Shown: in pieces, positions 1 to 8,594 of the stretch
How the letters are laid out: each line of letters begins with the position of its first letter
Numbering within the stretch: the first letter of the stretch is position 1
Origin: Anaerolinea thermolimosa
GTDB lineage: Bacteria > Chloroflexota > Anaerolineae > Anaerolineales > Anaerolineaceae
Direction of reading: 5' to 3'
DNA length: 64,000 nucleotides
Assembly: GCF_001050195.2 (NCBI RefSeq)
Contig: NZ_DF967965.1
Coordinates: forward strand, 2,999,276-3,063,275
Position numbers and translations under genes: made by a program
The notes under the pieces: generated by a model
Database searches by the model: none
Told to the model about the DNA's origin: nothing
The model's input: the letters and a program-made list of their open reading frames with translations, nothing else

Positions 1-760
1 TCCTCCGGATTGGGTGGCCGACATGCTTCGGAATCCCTGGCCATCTTGTTTCGGATTCCCTGGCTGCCTTGCCCCGGATTATGCAGATCTGGTAAGAGCG
101 GTTTTTGCGAAAAAAGAAGAAATACATACTCATCGCGGCTGAAAGAGCCTGCCCCCCGATCACCGTTGCCAGGGCCGCACCGGCCACCCCAAGGCGCAGC
201 ACCATGATAAACAGCCAGCACAGGAAGGTATTCGTCAAGACCGGGATGATCCACATCGCCGTGGAATAGCGAATATTCCCGTCTGCCCTCACGATGGTCG
301 AAAACCCTGTACTGAAGATCGCACCGAGGAAGATGATCCGGCCATAGGTGATGGCGTACGGCGCAACCGATTCAGTGGCCCCAAACCAGTAGACGATCCG
401 CCTGATGAACAGCGAGCCAAAGAGAGAAATGATCAGCGCCGTTGTCCAGAAGATCAGAAACGTATTGGCCACGGCTTTGGCCGCCCGTTCGGGGTTCTTC
501 TCACCAAGAGCCCGTGAGACCACCGAGGCGCCCCCGGCACCCACGGTAGTGGCTACTCCGCCCAGAGCAATTAACACCGGAGAAATGATCGAAGCCCCCG
601 CTGCAGCCCGCGAGTTAATCCCCACAGAGAGGAAGTACGTATCAGTAACACTGTAAATGGCATAGACCAGCAGCGCCAGAGTCGTCTGAGAAGACATTTC
701 CCAGAGCAGGCTCCCGATCTTTTCTGTGCCCAGCCGTTCGACAGTAGAAATTCTGGCCAT
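1..760 (-). CDS. MATE-family efflux transporter, C-terminus cut by the window edge
   Basis: The frame is open from an ATG at 758-760 to the window edge, giving about 253 N-terminal residues. The protein is strongly hydrophobic with at least five likely membrane segments. It has the glycine-rich stretch GAGGASVVSRALGE followed by a charged loop, which is typical of the first half of MATE/DinF-type exporters, including an R-A-D-G-N loop later on. These proteins export drugs or metabolites using Na+ or H+ gradients; the substrate cannot be read from sequence. The start lies 6 bases after the stop of the upstream phosphotransferase gene, so the two are probably co-transcribed. Family assignment is from pattern recognition, not a search. 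Confidence 0.8.
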   Translation of the reverse strand, partial: MARISTVERLGTEKIGSLLWEMSSQTTLALLVYAIYSVTDTYFLSVGINSRAAAGASIISPVLIALGGVATTVGAGGASVVSRALGEKNPERAAKAVANTFLIFWTTALIISLFGSLFIRRIVYWFGATESVAPYAITYGRIIFLGAIFSTGFSTIVRADGNIRYSTAMWIIPVLTNTFLCWLFIMVLRLGVAGAALATVIGGQALSAAMSMYFFFFRKNRSYQICIIRGKAARESETRWPGIPKHVGHPIRR

Positions 761-766
761 CGGAGA

Positions 767-1744
767 CTAGTTCTGCTGAAGCCACTGCATGGTCGGGACC
801 AGCATGTTCATTGCCCAGTTAGCCATCTCATCGGTGTCATAGTGGCGGTAATAGCACTCGGTTTTCGCCACCAGCGCCAGATGCAGTGTATACAGGTGGT
901 TTCGCCGCTCCTCTTCATGAGTGAAGGTGGTTTTACCGTATCCCCGCAAATAACCGTTTTCCGGGCCAAAGAGCGGCCGGAATTGCGCTTCCAGCAAAGG
1001 GTCTCCCCACAGCACCCGTTCAAAATCGAGCAGGCCGGTCACATGGCCGTCTTTCACAAAGAAGTTCAAATCCCAGGCGTCCCAGTGCACCATTTGCGGA
1101 GTGGCAACTTCGTCCAGGGCCGAGGCGTGCTTCATCATGGCCGCGTGGATCTCGTCGATAGAAAACGGACCATAACCGGCGTTCTTCCGCCGGCCATCTT
1201 CCAGAACCGCCTCGCAGATTTTTAAGAAGGCTTCCCGCCAGGTACTGGCCTGCAGATCGGGGTTTCCGGGATAACCATAATAGGTGCCGGTAAACCGGTT
1301 TATCTCGCGCACAATTGCCCCGATCTCCTCATCGATCTGTGCCTGAACCTCTGGAGCAAGAGAAGCGCGGATGATACCATAATTTTCTCCGCTCAATTTT
1401 TCCATAAAGAAATAATCCGACTCACATACCTCGTGCGAGTCATCATAATAATAGATTTCTGGCACAGGGATGGCCGGATTCTGTGAGGCCAGGCGCATGG
1501 AGGCCACCTCGGTGGCCATAATATTTTTTTCATAGGTCATGACTTCTGCCGTCGGCGGGGGGGCTATTTTGAGAATGACCTCGCGGCCATCTGAAAGCCA
1601 AACCCGGTAAGCGGCGTTGAAAAAGCCCTCTTTTAATTCCTCTATGGCGTCTTCCGTCGGCGCAAGCGTCAGATCAGGAAACGCCCGCTCAACCATCCGC
1701 GCAATCTGATTTTTTGTCTTTCTGTTCTTTGTCCTGCTTTCCAT
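767..1744 (-). CDS. Aminoglycoside phosphotransferase (APH)-family kinase-like protein
   Basis: The 325-residue protein has the APH/choline-kinase fold signature. A Brenner-type catalytic loop HWDAWDLNFF starts near residue 220, and the metal-binding LDFE motif lies near residue 239. The N-terminal lobe has a plausible ATP-binding lysine in REVILKIAP. The family phosphorylates antibiotics, sugars or amino alcohols, and the substrate here is unknown. GAGGAAA sits just upstream of the ATG. It is followed after 6 bases by the MATE transporter, a pairing that could suggest detoxification, but this is inference only. Many APH-like genes in environmental bacteria are unrelated to drug resistance. 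Confidence 0.82.
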   Translation of the reverse strand: MESRTKNRKTKNQIARMVERAFPDLTLAPTEDAIEELKEGFFNAAYRVWLSDGREVILKIAPPPTAEVMTYEKNIMATEVASMRLASQNPAIPVPEIYYYDDSHEVCESDYFFMEKLSGENYGIIRASLAPEVQAQIDEEIGAIVREINRFTGTYYGYPGNPDLQASTWREAFLKICEAVLEDGRRKNAGYGPFSIDEIHAAMMKHASALDEVATPQMVHWDAWDLNFFVKDGHVTGLLDFERVLWGDPLLEAQFRPLFGPENGYLRGYGKTTFTHEEERRNHLYTLHLALVAKTECYYRHYDTDEMANWAMNMLVPTMQWLQQN

Positions 1745-1936
1745 AAATTTCCTCGCTTGGTTTCTTATGATATTTATTCACCCGGCCCGGCACACCTGCC
1801 CGGCATCCGGTGAGGGTGTTTTCTTCCCTATCACCGGCAGGCATCTCCCTCTGCCAGGCAAATATTCCCCTTCAGGTTGCTTTCATACAATCGGTAGCAA
1901 AGACCTCTCGACGATAGCAGAGACCGCCCATCACCG

Positions 1937-2950
1937 CTAAGCCGTCTCTCGGAGTACCAGAGATACCGGGAGAACGACATTCGTCACCACCCCGGTCTGG
2001 ATATACTGGATCAAATTCTGCGCAAGAAGCTTCCCCGCCAGGCGCAGGTCTTGCCGTACTGTAGTAAGCGGCAGGCTGTTATACCGCGCGATTGGCAAAT
2101 CATCATACCCCACCACAGCCACATCCCCGGGAACGCTCCTCCCCCGCCCCTGGATGACCCGGATCGCGGCAATTGCCATCAGATCACTGTTCACAAAGAC
2201 GGCATCCAGGCCAGGTGACCGGTCAAACAAGCGCTCCATGGCCGCCAGACCAGAGGCGTAAGAATAATCGGTATAGATCACCAGGTTCGGGTCGACTTTA
2301 ATGCCGGCAGCATGCAGGGCATCTTCATACCCTCTGAGGCGCTGTTGGACGGTCACATTCCCCTCTGGCCCGCCCAGAAATGCAACCCGTTTTCGGCCAA
2401 TCTGAATCAGACGATCGGTTGCCAGCCTGCCGCCCGCAAAATTATCGCCCGACACCGAACAATAGTGAAGCCCCGGAAACGGCGTTCCCCAGCCAATAAA
2501 AGGTACTTCCAGTTCGATCAACTTTTGAATCTGCGCGGGCTTGAGATGAGAAGTAACCAGGACAAACCCATCCACACGTCCGCTGTCCAGATATTCACTT
2601 GCCCAGGTGGTATCTCGTGGGGTTACATGAATGATCAATAGATCGTACCCCAGAGCCTGCAGTCCCTTGCCCACTCCGCTCAATAACTCCTGCCCGAAGA
2701 GATCCTCCACAGAGAGAAACTCGGGGGAATAGTCCGGCGCAACAAACCCGATGGTATGGCTCTGCCGCATCCGGAGGTTTCGTGCCGGTGCGTTGATGCG
2801 GTAGTGGTATTTCCGGGCAATGGCCTGGATGCGCTCTTTAGTCTCCTGGCTGAGAAGAGGGCTGTTATTCAATGCCCGCGAGACCGTTGACTTTGAAACA
2901 TTTGCCAGCCGGGCAAGATCATCCAGGGTTTGAACGGCCTCTTTTCTCAT
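1937..2950 (-). CDS. LacI/GalR-family transcriptional regulator
   Basis: The 337-residue protein begins with a LacI helix-turn-helix (TLDDLARLANVSKSTVSRAL, residues about 8-27) and a hinge region. A periplasmic-binding-protein-like sensor domain follows (from about residue 60), with the usual PDVAVVGYDD-like stretch near the end. Such proteins bind a sugar or other small ligand and repress catabolic or transport genes. A perfect 14-bp LacI-type palindrome lies 18 bases upstream of the start, suggesting autoregulation. A second site matching the same consensus precedes the MFS transporter at 22097. The downstream phosphotransferase is on the same strand but 192 bases away, so a shared transcript is uncertain. 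Confidence 0.93.
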   Translation of the reverse strand: MRKEAVQTLDDLARLANVSKSTVSRALNNSPLLSQETKERIQAIARKYHYRINAPARNLRMRQSHTIGFVAPDYSPEFLSVEDLFGQELLSGVGKGLQALGYDLLIIHVTPRDTTWASEYLDSGRVDGFVLVTSHLKPAQIQKLIELEVPFIGWGTPFPGLHYCSVSGDNFAGGRLATDRLIQIGRKRVAFLGGPEGNVTVQQRLRGYEDALHAAGIKVDPNLVIYTDYSYASGLAAMERLFDRSPGLDAVFVNSDLMAIAAIRVIQGRGRSVPGDVAVVGYDDLPIARYNSLPLTTVRQDLRLAGKLLAQNLIQYIQTGVVTNVVLPVSLVLRETA

Positions 2951-2967
2951 TTCGCTTCTCTGGGTTT

Positions 2968-2981
2968 TGCAATCGATTGCA
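2968..2981. promoter_or_regulatory. LacI-family operator upstream of the regulator gene
   Basis: TGCAATCGATTGCA is a perfect palindrome with the central CG and the TGNAANCGNTTNCA pattern typical of LacI/GalR-family operators. Its position in the 5' region of the LacI-family gene fits autorepression. Confidence 0.8.
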
Positions 2982-3316
2982 TTATATCATTGAACCTCTG
3001 GGCGTCAACAAAAAAAGAGCCCGGTCCAGAGGCCTATCCGAACCGGCAGAGTGCTACTGCCCGCTGATCATAAAAATCATCGAGCCATCTGATAATCGAC
3101 GGAAGTATTCGGTCTCAAGCGCAGGCTATCCCAATCCAGGAAGACCACGCTTAATGCCGTTCACATCAATCCTTTAAAAAGGCGGTACAACTCAGGGCAA
3201 GCTCTTCGGTACGGCTTAGCAAACACGTCCGTACCCCAAGCAACACCGAAGGGTGCGTTAAAGCACCAACCACCGCCAGGGCGGGAAGGACAGATACAAT
3301 CTCTGGTATGCTGGTC
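2982..3316. other. Intergenic stretch without a recognisable gene
   Basis: No convincing coding frame was seen. The stretch contains two possible stem-loops. GGTACGG at 3208-3214 pairs with CCGTACC at 3229-3235, and GGTGC at 3252-3256 pairs with GCACC at 3263-3267. They lie past the 3' end of the helicase gene on the minus strand and could form a transcript end, but no run of T follows either one. No copy of the tRNA-Ser 3' end was found here. Confidence 0.5.
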
Positions 3317-5863
3317 TTAGTCTCTTTTCATCTCTTGCCGGACTTCGTAAATCTCCCCCGGCTCATTCACAAACGTTGCTTCGTAATCCTTCCGGCTCAA
3401 AACAGTATCAAAGAGACCGATATCTTCACCCTCGTGCTTGTTGATGCCCATATAGACCAGGCTGGGGTCTTCATAGCGCTTGAATTTGTATACTGCGTCG
3501 TTCATTAGGGCGCTGTTGAACACACCCAGGCTTACCAAGAGTTCAAAGTCTTTCACTGTCAAACCGGTAACCCGCTTGAATAATCCCGGCTCTAACTGGG
3601 TGATGACATCACGCAGGGTACGCTCGCGATAATCGGTAAGATACAGAAAGATTGGAATTCTTGTGGCAAACTTGATGAGTTTTTCTTGAATTTGCTTACG
3701 CAGGCTTTTGTACTCTCGTTCTTCTTCGCTGATCTGCTTCTTTTCGGCGGGGGAGAGTTCACGGTCATTGGCTTCGCGCTTGACTTTCTTAACGGCTTCG
3801 GATTTATTGATGATGGTCTCAATATCTTGATTCAGGTTGCGGAAACCTTCAATACTCATCAAGGCTTTCATGGCTTGCTCATTTGCCATCAACCGCCGCA
3901 GGGTGTCGTTATCCACATTGACCAGAAGCGCGCTCTCCCAGCGGCGAGCCAGCAGGGTGGCAGTGGTGCCGCTCATAGCCATTTCCAACACGCCAGCGGC
4001 GTCAATCTGCCGCATGGAACTGCCGTCAAAAGCCAGAACAGGCAGGAAGTGGATGAATTCCTCAACCTTCTTTTCTGGATCGTCTTCACTAACATTGAGA
4101 CGGCAACTGTATTCGGCAATTTGGCGCAGGGCGCGGTCGGGAGCAAAATCAAAAACGTAGCATTCCGGTTTGAGTATCAATTCTTCGTTTGGCGAAAGCC
4201 CATCGGGGTTCTTGAGCGTCCAGGGGCTTTGCACGCGGAAAGCCGCCTGGAAGTAGGTTTCAGGGCTTGAGGAGTTGCGCAGCATGAAAATGCCAGACCA
4301 GGGGCGCACGGTAACGCCAGTGGTCAATTTGCCACAGGTCAGGGTAATGGTCTTGGTCTCCAGCGGGTTACCCATTGCCTCCAGTACAGGGGGCAAAGCC
4401 GCCGCACCGATACCTGCTGAAGCGCCTGCCGCCACAATCACCTTGTAATCTTGATAGAATTTATTTTGCCGTTTTGCAAGCAGATTGCGCATCGCGTAAC
4501 AGGAAGCCACGCTGGGCAGAAACCACAGGGTGTGAGAAAGCACCGAGAGCAAACGCACATCCGAATAAGGCAGGGGCGGACGGCGGTCGCGGCCCAGTTT
4601 CAGTTCATCAATGCTGGCGGTAAGGTAAGCGCCGCGAATCAAATCCAGCCATTTTTGGACCTCATCCTCATATTTAAAATGTGCATTATCGCCCACTCCC
4701 TCAGCAGAGAAGAACTCATTCAAATCGAACTCATTGAACTCACCCTGCAAGGCAACTTGACGAATTTCCTCAGGCAGTTGATAGGTCATCAGTACCATGC
4801 GCGGCAGGGCGGCATAGGGGTTATTTGGTCCTTTCCACTCTTCCTTGGCGCGCTGTTCATCGGAATAGGTCCAGTTATAAATCTGCTCTTCGATAAACTC
4901 GCCCGTGGCAATGGCGCGGAACGGAGTGCCGGAGAGGTAGAGGTAGTGATTGGCGGTAATGGGCAAAATTTCTTCGTCAAAATAGTCTATGGCTTCCCCT
5001 TCCGCGGCTTTGCGTTCCTGTTCATCCTCTGCCTCAAACAGGTCTTTGGCTTTCTCGCGCCAGGCGCCGTAGTGGTATTCGTCGAAGATCACACAGTCCC
5101 AATGGGTGGCATGCACCCATTCGTTTTTGGTCTTGATGCCGCCGGTGCTGGGGTTGCGCCCCAGATAGTCCTGAAAGGAACCGAAGCAGACGATGGGTCT
5201 GTTTTTGTCCGCCGTCTCCCACGTGACGGCGCCGCCAGGTTTGATGAATTGCCAGCCTTCGAAATCCACATGCGTTCGCAGATCTTCCTCCCAGGCGCTC
5301 TGCACGGCGGGCTTGAAGGTAATCACGAGAATCTTCTTCCAGCCCATGCGCTTTGCCAGTTGATAGGCGGCAAAGGTCTTGCCAAAGCGCATTTTGCAGT
5401 TCCACAGAAAATGCGGCGGCTTGCCGTTTTCGCGGCGATAATTTTGAAAATAAGCCATTGTCTTTTGAATGGCCGCTTTCTGTTCGGGGCGCAAGCTAAA
5501 GTTTTCACTGCGCTGTTCTTCCAGCAGTTGTCCGGAGCGCACGGCATGGATTGCCGCTTTGACCTGCTCCACTGTACAGCGGAACCATTCTCCGCCTTCC
5601 TGACGAACGCCGTTGATGCGAAGCATGCGGTGCACATCATGGTCGGTAAAGGTCGTGCCGTCGTTACGGATGGCGGGCTCTTCCAGGACAAGGCGGTAGG
5701 GGAGCGAGCCGGGACGCCGGGTGGGGTACTGTTCGGCTACCCGTTCCTGAACACTTTTGGTGGTATAGCCGATCTTAAGCAAACTCTTATACTGTGGGTT
5801 CGTGTCCTCGTAGGCATAAATTTTGGGAGCAACTTTGGGGCGTGAGGGGAAGAAGTCACTCAT
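3317..5863 (-). CDS. GIY-YIG (T5orf172-like) nuclease domain fused to an SF2 DEAD/DEAH helicase
   Basis: From the preferred ATG at 5863 the protein has 848 residues. Residues 10-110 resemble the T5orf172/MUG113 branch of GIY-YIG nucleases (KIYAYED, LLKIGYTT, then a GEWF box). Residues 125-600 form an SF2 helicase with motif I KMRFGKT (157-163), motif II DEYH (261-264), SGTP (311-314), a TTGVTV motif V and a QAAFR motif VI. The C-terminal 200 residues are charged, partly coiled-coil-like and unassigned. The start overlaps the end of the methylase gene by 8 bases (ATGAGTGA), so translation is probably coupled. A nuclease-helicase fusion behind two methylase genes suggests the restriction component of an R-M-like system. 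An alternative start at 5905 adds 14 residues but overlaps more. Confidence 0.85.
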   Translation of the reverse strand: MSDFFPSRPKVAPKIYAYEDTNPQYKSLLKIGYTTKSVQERVAEQYPTRRPGSLPYRLVLEEPAIRNDGTTFTDHDVHRMLRINGVRQEGGEWFRCTVEQVKAAIHAVRSGQLLEEQRSENFSLRPEQKAAIQKTMAYFQNYRRENGKPPHFLWNCKMRFGKTFAAYQLAKRMGWKKILVITFKPAVQSAWEEDLRTHVDFEGWQFIKPGGAVTWETADKNRPIVCFGSFQDYLGRNPSTGGIKTKNEWVHATHWDCVIFDEYHYGAWREKAKDLFEAEDEQERKAAEGEAIDYFDEEILPITANHYLYLSGTPFRAIATGEFIEEQIYNWTYSDEQRAKEEWKGPNNPYAALPRMVLMTYQLPEEIRQVALQGEFNEFDLNEFFSAEGVGDNAHFKYEDEVQKWLDLIRGAYLTASIDELKLGRDRRPPLPYSDVRLLSVLSHTLWFLPSVASCYAMRNLLAKRQNKFYQDYKVIVAAGASAGIGAAALPPVLEAMGNPLETKTITLTCGKLTTGVTVRPWSGIFMLRNSSSPETYFQAAFRVQSPWTLKNPDGLSPNEELILKPECYVFDFAPDRALRQIAEYSCRLNVSEDDPEKKVEEFIHFLPVLAFDGSSMRQIDAAGVLEMAMSGTTATLLARRWESALLVNVDNDTLRRLMANEQAMKALMSIEGFRNLNQDIETIINKSEAVKKVKREANDRELSPAEKKQISEEEREYKSLRKQIQEKLIKFATRIPIFLYLTDYRERTLRDVITQLEPGLFKRVTGLTVKDFELLVSLGVFNSALMNDAVYKFKRYEDPSLVYMGINKHEGEDIGLFDTVLSRKDYEATFVNEPGEIYEVRQEMKRD

Positions 5864-7367
5864 CGGCAAGCTCCATGGGACGAATTCTCGACTCGATGAA
5901 GGCAATCTCTTCTTCTGTCAGCCCATAATGTTGATAGAGCTTTTCATCAGTCCACATCACATCCATAGGTAAATTGGGAACAAACACAAAAGAATCTCTC
6001 GAGATATTCTGAGTGAAAACAACCGTAGAAACCAAAAAACGACAAAATTTAGTTTTAAGATAAGTAATCATATTTTCTGCTTCATCGCGTGTCTCATACG
6101 ACCCCACTATTAAGTAACTTTCACTACAGATCCAATTTGGGGGTAAAAGCTCTATTCTTGAAAAGATTCTACGTTTACCTTCTTTGTCTGGTTGTCCTGC
6201 ATGATCATAAGTTGTTTTTGATATAAGAACTTTCCACTTTGGTATCATATGTTTACCTGTTGGTACACTTATTGATGGGAAAGGACCTTTCCCACCACTC
6301 CAGACAAGTGTAAGGTCACCTTTTTGTTGTGGACGTACTTTAGAGTCTAAACCGAATGGCTGTCTCACTGAAACTGTTTCAACCAAATAACTTCTCTCTT
6401 TGGCTAAAATCTTCTTGATTATTTTGACTGAAATACCATCTCTCACAAAGGTATCGAACTCGTTTAATTGTCGAATAGTAACATCGCTCCTGCCTCTATT
6501 GATATTTTCAATAATACAACTTCCTCTATAATCACGTTCCCAAAGAAAATAACAGACACCTCCAGCAATATCCACACCGGGGAATATTTCTGTTGAATCA
6601 ATATAATCAACAAGCCGATGTATTCTGTTATCATTCAGCATTTCTTTTCGGAAGTCGTCAAGTCCTTTACCGCCAGAAAACCAGCGGGAAGGAATGATCA
6701 TTACCAAGAATCTTGGTTGCAATTTTTTGGCTTGTATTACAAATCTGTTATAAATCGGTATCGCACTACTTCCTCTTCCTCCACGATCGCTTAACTGATA
6801 GGGTGGATTGCCGATAATGACATCGAATTTCATATTGAAAATCTCCTCGGGGTGGTCGGTATGGATAAACTCATAAGCATGCGTTTCCAATTCCGGGCCG
6901 CGACTGTAGTTTTCCTGGTTTGCGCCGCAGTAAACACAGCGTCCATCCTGCCAGGTATGTTCAATGCGCCGGTAGCAGATATTGCCCTCGGGCGTGTCAA
7001 AAGCAGTTACTACCGAATATTTGCCGTTCGCAGTTTTGGAGCAGTAGAGTGAGCGGCGGGACATCAGCCCAGTCAGTTCTGTGATGGCAATGCCGAAAAC
7101 CTGGCGCGTCATGATATGGTTGATGCGCTCCTGGCGGTCGGGAATCCGGCTTTCCAAACCCTTGTCCAGCCGTCTGGCAATTTCGCGTAAAAACACCCCC
7201 GATTTACAGCAGGGGTCCAGAAAGCGGGCATTGGGGTCTTGCCACAATTCCTGGGGTAATAAATCGAGCATTTGATTTGCCAGCGCCGGCGGGGTAAAGA
7301 CCTCGTCGCTGGAAAGGTTTGCCAGGCAGGAAAGCACATCCGGGTTGTAATTAGTCATCGTAGGCAT
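5856..7367 (-). CDS. Eco57I-like N6-adenine DNA methyltransferase with target-recognition region
   Basis: This 503-residue protein has the amino-methyltransferase motif IV NPPY at 187-190 (VIIGNPPYQLSD). It has a degenerate SAM motif I, DPCCKSG (51-57), where DPACGSG is usual. EVFTPP near residue 22 is typical of type I and Eco57I-like methylases. A CVYC pair near 144-147, with a cysteine near 131, may form a metal knuckle. The C-terminal two thirds, likely target recognition, is visibly more AT-rich than the N-terminal part and the neighbouring genes. The start (7367, or 7358) overlaps the end of the preceding methylase-like gene, and its end overlaps the helicase start, so the three genes form one operon. 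It may methylate adenine to protect host DNA; the recognition site is unknown. Confidence 0.87.
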   Translation of the reverse strand: MPTMTNYNPDVLSCLANLSSDEVFTPPALANQMLDLLPQELWQDPNARFLDPCCKSGVFLREIARRLDKGLESRIPDRQERINHIMTRQVFGIAITELTGLMSRRSLYCSKTANGKYSVVTAFDTPEGNICYRRIEHTWQDGRCVYCGANQENYSRGPELETHAYEFIHTDHPEEIFNMKFDVIIGNPPYQLSDRGGRGSSAIPIYNRFVIQAKKLQPRFLVMIIPSRWFSGGKGLDDFRKEMLNDNRIHRLVDYIDSTEIFPGVDIAGGVCYFLWERDYRGSCIIENINRGRSDVTIRQLNEFDTFVRDGISVKIIKKILAKERSYLVETVSVRQPFGLDSKVRPQQKGDLTLVWSGGKGPFPSISVPTGKHMIPKWKVLISKTTYDHAGQPDKEGKRRIFSRIELLPPNWICSESYLIVGSYETRDEAENMITYLKTKFCRFLVSTVVFTQNISRDSFVFVPNLPMDVMWTDEKLYQHYGLTEEEIAFIESRIRPMELADE

Positions 7368-8025
7368 GGGCTATCTCCAGAAAATGCTCAGGCGGGTAAT
7401 CCTTCACCGGTTCGGGGATAAATACTTTCTCCCCTCTGTCCGAAACAAGCGTCTTGTTTACCTCAAGAAGTGAGTCTGTTTTCTCTTTAACTTGGAGCAA
7501 TTCATGAAAGGCAAAATCCCGCCGTTTCATCAGGCTTCCATGAACCAAGGACCATTCGGAAAAAACAATCGGCTGGGGATGCTCGCCAACCGTTTTGAGC
7601 GAGAGCGCATCGCCATGGATAATGTTGCGTTTCAAGATATAGCGCACCGTCTCACGGCAGGCAGATCTGGTCTTTGCGCCAAAGCGGGCAGTGTAAAATG
7701 TATCAAAAGTTTGATAAAGGCGCTGGCGGCATTCGGCGGCGTTATCCTCCAAAATATCAATGCCATACAACGAAGACACCGCCAATACAGCATAACGTTC
7801 ATAGTCCAGTTGACTTCTGGCGTAGCGTTTTTCAACTATCTTAAGTTTTCGGCGCAACACTTCCACAAGAAAATTCCCCGTGCCGCAGGCAGGTTCAAGG
7901 AAACGAGAGTCAATCCGCTCAGTCTCCTGCTTCACGAGGTCAAGCATCGCATCAACAATGTGCGGTGGAGTCAGCACTTCGCCGTAGTCGGCAACGCGCT
8001 GTTTGGATTTAATAAGTTCTTTCAT
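7351..8025 (-). CDS. Truncated-type N6 DNA methylase, SAM-binding half only
   Basis: The 224-residue protein begins with KQRVADYGEVLTPPHIV and has an intact SAM motif I, EPACGTG (44-50), in the arrangement of type I HsdM/Eco57I methylases. There is no NPPY catalytic motif, and the protein ends soon after the SAM-binding fold. The start has AAGGAA at good spacing. Its 3' end overlaps the start of the next methylase by 8 to 17 bases. That second methylase has NPPY but a damaged motif I, so the two may work as complementary halves. It is the first gene of the three-gene operon. No sign of a recent frameshift joining the two genes was seen; both carry their own EVLTPP-like start. Confidence 0.8.
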   Translation of the reverse strand: MKELIKSKQRVADYGEVLTPPHIVDAMLDLVKQETERIDSRFLEPACGTGNFLVEVLRRKLKIVEKRYARSQLDYERYAVLAVSSLYGIDILEDNAAECRQRLYQTFDTFYTARFGAKTRSACRETVRYILKRNIIHGDALSLKTVGEHPQPIVFSEWSLVHGSLMKRRDFAFHELLQVKEKTDSLLEVNKTLVSDRGEKVFIPEPVKDYPPEHFLEIAHAYDD

Positions 8026-8221
8026 CGTTCCTTGTCTATCAGATCAAGGGGTTTACTGGCTTTTATCCGGTTTCCTATTCCATGAATATTTAACATATAG
8101 TCTAATCTATGGAAAAGTGCGTTTAACCGCCCCTTCAAAAACTTTACCTGGAAAAACCATTTGCTTTATTATTATATTCACTTTCGCCTTCTTTCCCGTT
8201 CAAAATTCCCTCTCCCCCCTA

Positions 8222-8255
8222 TAAACAAAACATCGCCCAGCCTTTGCTGGGCGAT
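8222..8255 (-). terminator. Rho-independent terminator for the tRNA-Ser transcript
   Basis: On the minus strand a perfect 10-bp stem (ATCGCCCAGC with GCTGGGCGAT, four-base loop) is followed by GTTTTGTTTA. It lies past the tRNA-Ser gene and its three downstream repeats, before the methylase operon. Confidence 0.8.
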
Positions 8256-8262
8256 ATCTTCA

Positions 8263-8475
8263 GCGGAGAGGGTGGGATTCGAATAACATCCCCCTGCGGG
8301 GACCCACGGTGGCACTTCACTTCTAAAAAAAAGGCGGAGAGGGTGGGATTCGAATAACATCCCCCTGCGGGGACCCACGGTGGCACTTCACTTCTAAAAA
8401 AAAAGGCGGAGAGGGTGGGATTCGAATAGCATCCCCCCTGTGGGGACCCACGGTGGCACTTCAATTCTAAAAAAA
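8263..8475 (-). repeat. Three tandem ~71-bp repeats carrying the 3' end of tRNA-Ser
   Basis: Units lie at 8263-8332, 8333-8404 and 8405-8475, abutting the tRNA gene. Each unit begins (on the plus strand) with the 21 bases that also end the tRNA gene (acceptor strand plus part of the T arm). A 19-base insert with a CCCC/GGGG hairpin follows, then 12 more bases shared with the tRNA, then a unique tail ending in a run of 7 to 8 A. The first two units are nearly identical and the third has a few changes. In tRNA orientation they are a 3' trailer before the terminator at 8222-8255. The long reading frames across them are artefacts of the repeats. Confidence 0.9.
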
Positions 8476-8477
8476 GG

Positions 8478-8565
8478 CGGAGAGGGTGGGATTCGAACCC
8501 ACGGTGGCCCAAAGGACCACAACGGTTTTCGAGACCGCCCCGATCGGCCGCTCCGGCACCTCTCC
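8478..8565 (-). tRNA. tRNA-Ser (CGA)
   Basis: The 88-base gene folds with acceptor GGAGAGG pairing to CCTCTCC, discriminator G, a long variable arm and anticodon loop CTCGAAA, giving anticodon CGA. The CCA end is not encoded. A run of T follows the 3' end directly, and three partial copies of the 3' end lie downstream. Confidence 0.95.
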
Positions 8566-8594
8566 AGTGCGCCCCTCATTATATCAAAGATTGG

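Noticed and set aside
2982-3316. Second attachment-like copy of the tRNA-Ser 3' end beyond the methylase operon
   Set aside because: No match to the tRNA 3' end was found there, so there is no direct evidence that the operon came in as an integrated element.
4451-5845. 464-residue plus-strand frame
   Set aside because: It is antisense to the nuclease-helicase gene, which has clear motifs; the plus-strand frame has none.
8263-8475. CRISPR array
   Set aside because: Units are about 71 bp, directly abutting with no unique spacers, and no cas genes are near; the unit derives from the tRNA 3' end.
8178-8579. Overlapping minus-strand frames with repeated 24-residue units
   Set aside because: They are translations of the 71-bp tRNA-related repeats and the tRNA gene itself, with no ribosome sites.
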